DNA of 9,472 bases from Verrucomicrobia bacterium 12-59-8 (GTDB taxonomy: Bacteria > Verrucomicrobiota > Verrucomicrobiae > Verrucomicrobiales > Verrucomicrobiaceae), in NCBI GenBank assembly GCA_002279765.1, contig NCCR01000210.1, positions 1 through 9,472 on the forward strand, in the 5' to 3' direction. How positions within the stretch are numbered: the first letter of the stretch is position 1; every line of letters starts with the position of its first letter. Made by a program: the position numbers and the translations under genes. The notes under the pieces are model-generated. The model saw only the letters and a list, made by a program, of their open reading frames with translations. It was not told the DNA's origin and did no database searches. Positions 1 to 5,354 of this stretch are shown here, in pieces.

Positions 1-89
1 GCCAAACCTTCGGGGTCGTAAGCATGCACCAGTAAATTATCTGTTAAAATTTCCTGCAGGGTGGATGTTGAGGGATCATTTGGGTTCAT
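1..89 (-). CDS. Start of a small gene, probable immunity gene (partial, runs off the window)
   Basis: Reading minus from an ATG at 89-87, the frame stays open to the window edge for 29 codons and begins MNPNDPSTSTLQEILTDNLL, continuing VHAYDPEGL. The start overlaps the end of the preceding RNase-like fragment (stop at 78-76) by 14 bases, the kind of toxin/immunity overlap also seen at 658/655 and 5354/5351. An alternative ATG at 79 overlaps that stop in ATGA form but meets a stop after 11 codons, so it is rejected. By position I infer an immunity gene. The IL-D-LLV-AYD pattern loosely recalls small immunity-like or calcium-binding-annotated proteins, but 29 residues are too few to assign a family. 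Confidence 0.5.
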   Translation of the reverse strand, partial: MNPNDPSTSTLQEILTDNLLVHAYDPEGL

Positions 90-351
90 GAGTCAATGAC
101 GGGTTTGAAAAGATTGTGTTGAGATAAAATTTGCCGGTGGCGGGATCTCTTTTGTAGTGGGCGAAAAATCTTCCATCTTTTAAATTCGTGGAACGACTTC
201 CCGTGGGGTTCGCGGCAGTTCCTATGCGGGTTTGCCCTTTGACATGCTCCATGTAATTTGGCCCCAATGCTGATTCTAACGAAACATTTTTCACGGTGAA
301 TGTATCATCACCGCAGCCGTGCAGTGCATGTTCGTCATCCGGGCATTGCAT
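76..351 (-). CDS. Orphan C-terminal fragment of an RNase A-like toxin
   Basis: An open frame of 91 codons from the ATG at 351; the same frame can be extended to 399 inside the upstream immunity gene, which I consider unlikely. From about residue 18 it parallels the last 70 residues of the large toxin at 655-4194: both have SLESALG, NY-EHV, G--R-G, a TNL turn, and an RDP-TG-(Y/F) strand before the C-terminus. The first half of the toxin domain, with the GH---RH and TQFTSERA segments, is missing. A complete RNase is therefore unlikely; it looks like a displaced C-terminal tip that could replace the tip of the main toxin by recombination. It starts 16 bases after the stop of the immunity gene at 368-658 and overlaps the next small gene. 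It may be an unexpressed cassette or a pseudogene. Confidence 0.6.
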   Translation of the reverse strand: MQCPDDEHALHGCGDDTFTVKNVSLESALGPNYMEHVKGQTRIGTAANPTGSRSTNLKDGRFFAHYKRDPATGKFYLNTIFSNPSLTHEPK

Positions 352-367
352 ATGTGAAAATTGTCTT

Positions 368-658
368 TTAATGAATGCGCTCCTCAGGAAAGCATGCATC
401 CCATATCTCTCTCAGTCTTTCTTGGACATCGTTTTGAGACTCCATGTCCTCACCGGTCCATTTTTCATAGATCTTGGCGGTGACAACACCAGGATGATTA
501 ATGGCTACATGAAGTTGTTGCTTGAACTCCATGGCCAACTGAGAAGCTGGCGAAGCTTTTTTGCACCAGAGGGCGAGCTTTTCCAGCAAATAAGCATCAT
601 GGTCCAAATATCCAGAGATCAGATACTCCAGGGCTGGCTTTTGTGAGGTTGTATTCAT
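368..658 (-). CDS. Predicted immunity protein for the RNase A-like toxin, CdiI-like
   Basis: A 96-residue soluble protein with no signal peptide or membrane segment. Its ATG (658-656) overlaps the TGA of the toxin gene (657-655) as ATGA, so translation is probably coupled; this is the usual order for a toxin and its immunity partner. Near the N-terminus it has PALEYLISGYLDHDA, which resembles the 'P-L--L--GY-H-D' start of CdiI-type immunity proteins linked to contact-dependent inhibition. The rest is helical and ends in an acidic and aromatic tail (EIWDACFPEERIH). By family and position it should bind and neutralise the toxin domain encoded just upstream. The family assignment rests on one short motif; the immunity role is inferred mainly from the overlap and gene order. 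Confidence 0.72.
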   Translation of the reverse strand: MNTTSQKPALEYLISGYLDHDAYLLEKLALWCKKASPASQLAMEFKQQLHVAINHPGVVTAKIYEKWTGEDMESQNDVQERLREIWDACFPEERIH

Positions 659-3600
659 CGCTTTATGGGGTACATGGTGTGAATGTGGTATTCACCGGTT
701 CCGGGATCTCGAACAAAAATGGCTTTTATGAATCCGCCGACAAGGTTAGTGTCATAATTGGTGCCGGGATTGCTGGGTGGTCCTGTGCGGCTTTTTCCTC
801 TGACGTGTTCTAGATAGTTCTGCCCAAGGGCTGATTCGAGTGAAATATTATCGATAATTACTGTGTCGACTGGATTCGAAGGATCATCTTTGGTCCGTTG
901 TTTAGCATCTTCTAACGCAGCTTGGAACTGAGGACTGCTTTCCACTTTTTTCAATGCCTGGGTCATTGCTCTTTCACTGGTAAATTGAGTGGCCTCAGGA
1001 GTGGGTTTATGATTTTTTCCTTGGCGCACTCCATCTTCTCTTGTCTGAGACATAGGGTCGACAGTATGTTGGACGCGGTCTTCCAGCTGCCCTAGCGTCA
1101 CTTCCGGGCCATGACGGTCCCAGGCATGCCCTTGAGCCTTCAAGCGCCGTACGGTGTCTTTGATCGCATCATCAGGAATCGCCTGTGCATCAGGCGTAAA
1201 TTTGTCGGCTGTTGGGTGATCGGGTTTGTCGCCGTGTGGAGGATGCCACTCGCGGTGGGCGGGATTGGTGGCGTGCGGGTCATACCCCGGCGGCGGCCCC
1301 TTGGGCAGTTCGGTGCCATAGTGAGAAGCGGCGAGGATTTCACGGAACCGATCGAGCTGTCTTCTTTGCGCGGCGGTGAGGGTGCCGTTGGCTTCAGCAG
1401 CAGCGAGATCATTGACGCGCTGCTGGGCGATGGCGCGCTGGGCGTGCGCCATTTGGTGGGCTTCATCGGCGTTGAGAGTGCCTGCGGCAGCCTTGCCTGA
1501 GAGATCCTGAATGGTTCTTCGTGCGTCGGGGATCGTGGGCAGGGGGCCTCGATCACGGGGTGCTGGGCGCGCCAGTGTGGCCTGGGCTTTTGCCAAGGCT
1601 GCCGCAGTCGTGGGATGGATTTTTTCACCACGTGCCTCGAGGGTGGCCTTTTGGGCGAGGATGTTGGCCTCGGTTTTTCTGGCAAAGGTTTTCTCGGCAG
1701 CGTCGAGTTCCTGCTGCTGCTCCAGGCTCAGCGGGGTTTTCTGGGCTTTCAGCTTTTCGATGGTCTGGCTGGCGGCGAAGGCTTCATCGAAGCTGGGAAT
1801 CTTATTGGAAGTGGTAGTATCTGGTATTGATGGCTCTGCTGCTGGCGGCTGCTTTGTTTCGTCCAGGGGCTTTCCGTCCTCGGGTGCATCGGACTGCGTC
1901 TGTTCAGGGCTGTTCCTGGCATCCTGGTGCGTTTTCATGGCACCGCCGGCTCCGCCCATGAGGACGATGGCACCGATGAGCTGGGGTGAGTTCTTGATGA
2001 AGTCAGCCGCGACCTTGCCGAGGTCGGCGTCGTGATTGGTGGCCAGCGCGGACATCATCTGGCTGAAGAGCTCGTCTGGCAGTTCCTGGGGGATGTCTGC
2101 CAGGGCGTGCTTTGGAACGTTGAGCAGAAGGTTTTTCCAAAAGCCCTGGGCGGCTTCTTTGGCGGTCTGGGTGCCGGCTTTGGAGGCGAGGGCGGCCTCA
2201 AAGCCGGTGCGGCCGCCGGCTGCCGTGAGAAACGCGGTGGCAAGGCCGGATGCCAGCGCGAAGGGGGCGGTGGCCATCCATGCCTGGGCATGCGTCTTGC
2301 CTTCATCGCGGAGTTGCCCGTAAGTTTCCGCGTACTGGAGGCCTGCGGTCTGGGCTCCGGAGATGGCGGACATGGTGCCCAGACCTCCGCCGAGCCCGCG
2401 TGTGAGGAGCAGTGAGGCGGCCATGGGGCCGATCATGCCGGCCACGTGGCCAAAAATGGCGGAGGCGGTTCCGGAATTTCCCCCTTCAGCGGAAATGGGG
2501 GCCAGGAAATCGCTGCCGCTCTTGGACCAATCGGCGGCTGTTTCGGAGGCACCCGGGATACCTGCCATGCCTGCCAGACCTGCGGCCATGGTTCCCATGT
2601 TGCCGAAGCCGACGAGCAGATTGCGCAGGACATTGTCCGTGGCCTTGCTCCAAAGTCCGCGCTGGTTCATCTCCTTGAGATACTCGTTGGCCTGCTCCGC
2701 CTCGGAGCCCTGGCGCGGCTTCTCGGACTGCCACTTCTGGAAGGAGGCGATGCCTGGGATCCACTGTGCGGCACGGGTGCTGCCGGCCTGCTTGAGGATG
2801 GGGAGCATGGCCTGGGCGTAGGCCTGCTGCAGGCGCGGCAGCTCTGCCATGGCGCGGGCTTTCTCTGCCTCGCTGGCACCACTGGCTGCCACCACGGCGG
2901 CGTATTTTTTGTCGTTGTGGATGAACTCCGGGGCGACGTGCAGGCTGCCGTCAGACAGGACGGCAGAGCCGAAGCCCTCCCTCTTTGGAGTGCTTCCATC
3001 CCAGTCGTATTTTGCGTAGCGCCCGTCGTTCAGGTAATGCAGCCTCTTCGCATCCCAATAGGCGCTGACATGTTCGTGATTGTTGGGATCGAGACCGACT
3101 CTTTCCATCTGGGCTTTCCATTCAGCCTGCTTTTGCTCTTCGGTTTTGCCTCGGGTTTGCGGCAGCTTGCTTTCACGGCTGACTGCAATTTTGGCCGCGC
3201 GCAGATTGTCCACGCGGTCTCTCGTTTTAAACGCCTGGATTTTATCCATCACGGGCGCCTGCCGCCTGTCTTTTTCTTTCTCGAGCTCCTGCATGCCGGC
3301 CTCGTACTGCGCACCGCGATCAGGATGCTGCTTCTCCAGATCGGCACGGCGCTGAGCGATCTCGGCATCCAGTGCGCGCAGGGATTTCGCATGATCCGCC
3401 ATGCCGTTGGCTTCCAGTTCGGCCAGCTGAGTCTCCCGCTTCTGACGGGCTGTATCGGCCTCGTACTGGGCGCTGGCTTGTTTCAGTGCCTCAACAACTT
3501 TGGGCTCATACTCTGTTTCAGCAGGCGTAGTGGTGGCAGCGGGTAGTGCCTGCTGCGGTGAGGGCGGCGGCGGTGAGGGCGGCGGCGGTGAGGGCGTGCC

Positions 3601-4194
3601 AGTCTGCTCCGGGTGATCAGCCTGAGTTTGCGGCGGTGATTGTGGTTGTGATGGCTGCTGCTGCTCAGGCTGTGGCGTGGCAGGTGGGGATGGCTGCTGT
3701 GCAGCGCTCTGCGGAGTGGGGTCGGCGGGATTGGTGGAGGGCTGCTGGCCTGCGGTGGGTGGCTGATTGCGGAGAGTGGATTCTGCTTCCACTCGTGGGG
3801 CTTCTTCGGTGCTTTGTGGTGATGTGGCGGCGACTGGGGGTGTCTGCTGCGGCTGTGCAGGAGGCTGAGATGGCGCAGGCGCGGGGGATGGCTGGGAAGT
3901 GCTCTGCGGATCAGGGGTGGCGGACTTGGCGGCGAGTTGCCGTGCGGCAGCTGCTTGCTGGCGCTGAGTTGGGGAGGGCAGCGCCCTGAAGAAGAGCGGG
4001 GTGGTGTTGGCGGGCTGGCTGGGATCTGCCTGTTCGGGCGGCCGATAGGGTACCTTGACTGCCTGCTGGGGCTGAGATTGCTCAGGCGGGGTGCCCGTGA
4101 TGGGCAGCTTTTTGCGCAGGTAGGTGGGGAGAGCGAACAGGGATGGAGGTGTCGGAAACATGGCGGATGCGTGGCCGCAGGGCGGCGGTGGCAC
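655..4194 (-). CDS. Large polymorphic-toxin carrier with C-terminal RNase A-like (CdiA-CT type) domain
   Basis: 1179 residues from a GTG at 4194; an ATG at 4161 (residue 12) is an equally possible start, and neither has a clear Shine-Dalgarno sequence. Seen in order: Pro/Gln/Ser/Ala-rich low complexity (about 33-230, with an SPPPP repeat near 200-213); charged coiled-coil-like helices (about 230-365); an Ala/Gly-rich hydrophobic region (about 525-750) with possible membrane segments near 580-610 and 640-660 and a DIPQELPDELFSQ segment near 700; a second disordered linker; an 80-residue helical module (799-876); further Ala-rich helices (890-957). The last 160 residues have GHAWDRHG, TQFTSERAMTQAL and VRDPGTGEYHIHTMYP, in the order expected for bacterial RNase A-like CdiA C-terminal toxins (GH---HVG, STF---A, VRDP---Y-I-T-YP). 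I infer an RNA-cleaving effector. No signal peptide, PAAR, VgrG, Rhs or two-partner secretion domain is visible, so the export route is unknown. Confidence 0.85.
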   Translation of the reverse strand: MPPPPCGHASAMFPTPPSLFALPTYLRKKLPITGTPPEQSQPQQAVKVPYRPPEQADPSQPANTTPLFFRALPSPTQRQQAAAARQLAAKSATPDPQSTSQPSPAPAPSQPPAQPQQTPPVAATSPQSTEEAPRVEAESTLRNQPPTAGQQPSTNPADPTPQSAAQQPSPPATPQPEQQQPSQPQSPPQTQADHPEQTGTPSPPPPSPPPPSPQQALPAATTTPAETEYEPKVVEALKQASAQYEADTARQKRETQLAELEANGMADHAKSLRALDAEIAQRRADLEKQHPDRGAQYEAGMQELEKEKDRRQAPVMDKIQAFKTRDRVDNLRAAKIAVSRESKLPQTRGKTEEQKQAEWKAQMERVGLDPNNHEHVSAYWDAKRLHYLNDGRYAKYDWDGSTPKREGFGSAVLSDGSLHVAPEFIHNDKKYAAVVAASGASEAEKARAMAELPRLQQAYAQAMLPILKQAGSTRAAQWIPGIASFQKWQSEKPRQGSEAEQANEYLKEMNQRGLWSKATDNVLRNLLVGFGNMGTMAAGLAGMAGIPGASETAADWSKSGSDFLAPISAEGGNSGTASAIFGHVAGMIGPMAASLLLTRGLGGGLGTMSAISGAQTAGLQYAETYGQLRDEGKTHAQAWMATAPFALASGLATAFLTAAGGRTGFEAALASKAGTQTAKEAAQGFWKNLLLNVPKHALADIPQELPDELFSQMMSALATNHDADLGKVAADFIKNSPQLIGAIVLMGGAGGAMKTHQDARNSPEQTQSDAPEDGKPLDETKQPPAAEPSIPDTTTSNKIPSFDEAFAASQTIEKLKAQKTPLSLEQQQELDAAEKTFARKTEANILAQKATLEARGEKIHPTTAAALAKAQATLARPAPRDRGPLPTIPDARRTIQDLSGKAAAGTLNADEAHQMAHAQRAIAQQRVNDLAAAEANGTLTAAQRRQLDRFREILAASHYGTELPKGPPPGYDPHATNPAHREWHPPHGDKPDHPTADKFTPDAQAIPDDAIKDTVRRLKAQGHAWDRHGPEVTLGQLEDRVQHTVDPMSQTREDGVRQGKNHKPTPEATQFTSERAMTQALKKVESSPQFQAALEDAKQRTKDDPSNPVDTVIIDNISLESALGQNYLEHVRGKSRTGPPSNPGTNYDTNLVGGFIKAIFVRDPGTGEYHIHTMYPIKR
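1567..1800 (-). repeat. Helical linker module, copy in the RNase carrier
   Basis: Encodes residues 799-876 of the carrier, from IPSFDEA to TLARP. The module recurs twice in the neighbouring carrier (6755-6994 and 6215-6454) and its end is visible at 9419-9472. Shared pattern: F-EA, (T)I-KLKAQ, PLS--QQ-ELDAAE--FARKTE-NIL, RG-K-HPTTA-AL and A-ATLARP. It looks like a helical hairpin or coiled coil of about 80 residues. This copy is the most divergent (ATLEARGEKIH where the others have AGI-KRGGKLH). Confidence 0.8.
1811..1828 (-). repeat. AATACCA-N5-TACCAC motif, copy A (coding)
   Basis: On the minus strand AATACCA, then GATAC, then TACCAC. It encodes the IPDTT residues of the linker just before the helical module of the RNase carrier. 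One of five copies in the window with the same spacing of 10 bases between the two TACCA cores. Confidence 0.75.
3555..3596 (-). repeat. 15-base tandem repeat encoding SPPPP
   Basis: About 2.8 copies of a 15-base unit (GGTGAGGGCGGCGGC on the plus strand, starts at 3557, 3572 and 3587). It encodes two SPPPP pentapeptides plus part of a third in the proline-rich region of the carrier. Because the unit is a multiple of three, copy-number change would alter linker length without breaking the frame. Confidence 0.75.
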
Positions 4195-4284
4195 CTTTCG
4201 TGTTCTTCACAGCGTCGGGTTCGTTGGGGGATCGAAAAAAGGATTGGGCCTAGATTTGGGAATGCAACTTGAAAATGTGTATAT

Positions 4285-4302
4285 GTGGTATAAAGTGGTA
4301 TT
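4285..4302 (-). repeat. AATACCA-N5-TACCAC motif, copy B (non-coding)
   Basis: On the minus strand AATACCA, then CTTTA, then TACCAC. It lies about 90 bases before the GTG (about 125 before the ATG) of the complete carrier, in AT-rich non-coding DNA. It is the only copy outside a supported gene and so the best evidence that the motif is kept as DNA rather than only as peptide. One reading frame across it would still spell RIPLYTT, so it could also be a relic of a carrier linker. Confidence 0.7.
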
Positions 4303-4728
4303 CGGATGACGGTGGAAGATGGCTGGATGCAGGGGCTGGCGTGGGAGTGATGCGGGTGTGTGCACGGCAGGCAAGCAAACCGGTGTTTCGAATTTCGGAG
4401 GCCTTGCTTTTCAGGCAAGGTGTGGCAAACAGCCTAGGACATCCTCAGGACAGTCGCATGCCTACCGAATTCGTGGCCCCCGGATGCCTCCCATCACTGC
4501 GTTGGAGGCCTCGAGGTGCCGGTGAACAGGGAGAAGCACTCCGAGGAGGGCAAGGTGCTGGCATGTTCAGTGAGACGTAGATTCGCTTGGCTCCGCCATC
4601 AGCGTCGCCGGTGCATGAATGACCTGCAGCCGCAAGTGTGAGAGCGCTGGCTGAAGAGACTTCATAACGCCGCTTCAACAAAGGAGGGTTCGGAATCGAG
4701 CAGCTGTCCTGACTTTATTTTCCAAATA

Positions 4729-4777
4729 GGCTGGCACGTCCCGCGCTATTGGTTGGCGCGTGGGTTCATTTCCAGCC
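4729..4777 (-). terminator. Imperfect palindrome after the tandem immunity genes, possible terminator
   Basis: GGCTGG (4729-4734) pairs with CCAGCC (4772-4777), and inside it CCCGCGC (4740-4746) nearly pairs with GCGCGTGGG (4756-4764) with a small bulge. It begins about 40 bases after the stop of the gene at 4816-5058, a natural place for a terminator. There is no run of T after it on the minus strand, so a typical intrinsic terminator is doubtful. Confidence 0.3.
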
Positions 4778-4815
4778 AATTTCGTTAAACTCCTATTCCA
4801 ATGGCTCTTTGGTGG

Positions 4816-5058
4816 TCAGTCCGCGATCATGCCGGTGCGTGCGCGTTCTGCATCCAGTTTGCCTTGGTCCAAAGTATGTCGCAGAAACTTGCGCGCAGTT
4901 TGGGGCGTGCCTCCGCGCCGGACAAGTTCCTCCAATGCGGCATCGCGGGTCAGCTTTCCTGCTTCCACCTGATCCACGAGCGCTAAAGCAGCCTCGAACT
5001 CACCTTCGATTTCCTCAATGGGACGATCATATTCTAGTCTTGAAAGATCAAAGCTCAT
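4816..5058 (-). CDS. Probable immunity protein, second tandem copy
   Basis: 80 residues from the ATG at 5058. It is a clear paralogue of the preceding gene (5106-5354): both contain QVEAG-LTR-AALEEL-RRG, P--AR-FLRHTLDQ-KLDAERARTGMIAD, and differ mostly in the first 25 residues. At DNA level the last 42 bases of the two genes (4816-4857 and 5106-5147) are identical. The protein is acidic at the start and helical, with no membrane segment. It follows the metallopeptidase-like toxin gene as the second of two small genes, so I infer immunity to that effector or a close variant. Nothing in the sequence proves this; it could also be a helper or adaptor of the toxin. I do not recognise a named family. 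Confidence 0.7.
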   Translation of the reverse strand: MSFDLSRLEYDRPIEEIEGEFEAALALVDQVEAGKLTRDAALEELVRRGGTPQTARKFLRHTLDQGKLDAERARTGMIAD

Positions 5059-5105
5059 AGCTAGCTTATCTTGTTCAATTCTTGTCTTAAAGGCTATTCT
5101 GAAAA
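5059..5105 (-). other. Relic of a toxin gene 3' end between the two immunity copies
   Basis: This 47-base spacer aligns with the last codons of the metallopeptidase-toxin gene just before the first immunity start (5355-5400). Both have ACAAGAATTGAA about 23 bases before the ATG, and GCTATG at the start itself. In the spacer the toxin frame is broken by stops. The duplicated unit therefore included the end of a toxin gene as well as the immunity gene. Confidence 0.65.
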
Positions 5106-5354
5106 TCAGTCCGCGATCATGCCGGTGCGTGCGCGTTCTGCATCCAGCTTGTCTTGGTCCAAAGTATGTCGTAGAAACCTCCTAGCAAGTTGCGGGTGGG
5201 AACCGCGCCTTATCAGCTCTTCCAATGCGGCCTCGCGAGTAAGCGTTCCTGCTTCCACTTGGCCCACAAGCGCCAAGTCAGCCTCAAGGTTGGCTGCCAC
5301 TTCTTCATCAGTGATGCTGCGTTCAAGGAAATAAGGGTCATTTTTCATAATCAT
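5106..5354 (-). CDS. Probable immunity protein for the metallopeptidase-like toxin, first tandem copy
   Basis: 82 residues from the ATG at 5354, which overlaps the TGA of the toxin gene (5353-5351) as ATGA. The same frame is open upstream to 5423, but that extension lies inside the toxin gene, so the coupled start is preferred; a second ATG follows two codons later. The protein is helical and soluble, with ITDEEVAANLEADLALVGQV followed by EAGTLTREAALEELIRRG and ending LDAERARTGMIAD. Its position and ATGA overlap match the toxin/immunity junction at 655-658, so I infer that it neutralises the HEIGHH-containing toxin domain. It has a tandem homologue downstream at 4816-5058. The family is not recognised. 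Confidence 0.75.
   Translation of the reverse strand: MIMKNDPYFLERSITDEEVAANLEADLALVGQVEAGTLTREAALEELIRRGSHPQLARRFLRHTLDQDKLDAERARTGMIAD

Larger units (their letters stand above)
4195..4815. other. Non-coding gap between two toxin modules
   Basis: About 620 bases with no convincing gene on either strand; the open frames here have atypical, arginine/cysteine/serine-rich translations. The part next to the carrier start (about 4225-4300) is AT-rich compared with its surroundings and is the likeliest place for its promoter, though I see no -35/-10 pair good enough to call. It also holds one copy of the AATACCA-N5-TACCAC motif (4285-4302). Two weak hairpins are present: CCTTGC/GCAAGG at 4402-4407 and 4415-4420 (7-base loop), and the imperfect palindrome at 4729-4777 listed separately. 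The break suggests that the carrier at 655-4194 is transcribed separately from the module before it. Confidence 0.6.

Noticed and set aside
677..700. A sixth TACCA-like site near the end of the RNase carrier
   Set aside because: Only the first half (AATACCA) is present; the second half has the wrong sequence and spacing, so I did not count it.
2446..3546. Long plus-strand open frame (366 codons) inside the RNase carrier, and the other plus-strand frames
   Set aside because: They lie opposite well-supported minus-strand genes whose homologous repeats and motifs confirm their frame. Long antisense frames are expected in GC-rich coding DNA, and these translations lack domains or sensible composition.
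3483..4418. Minus-strand frame of 311 codons rich in Pro, His, Arg and Ser
   Set aside because: Most of it overlaps the N-terminal part of the 1179-residue carrier in another frame, and its composition reflects the repetitive Pro/Gln-coding DNA. Only its short RIPLYTT stretch is of interest, as the non-coding motif copy.
4445..4681. Minus-strand 78-codon frame in the non-coding gap
   Set aside because: No usable start context, biased composition, no homologue or motif I recognise, and no neighbour overlap; treated as chance.
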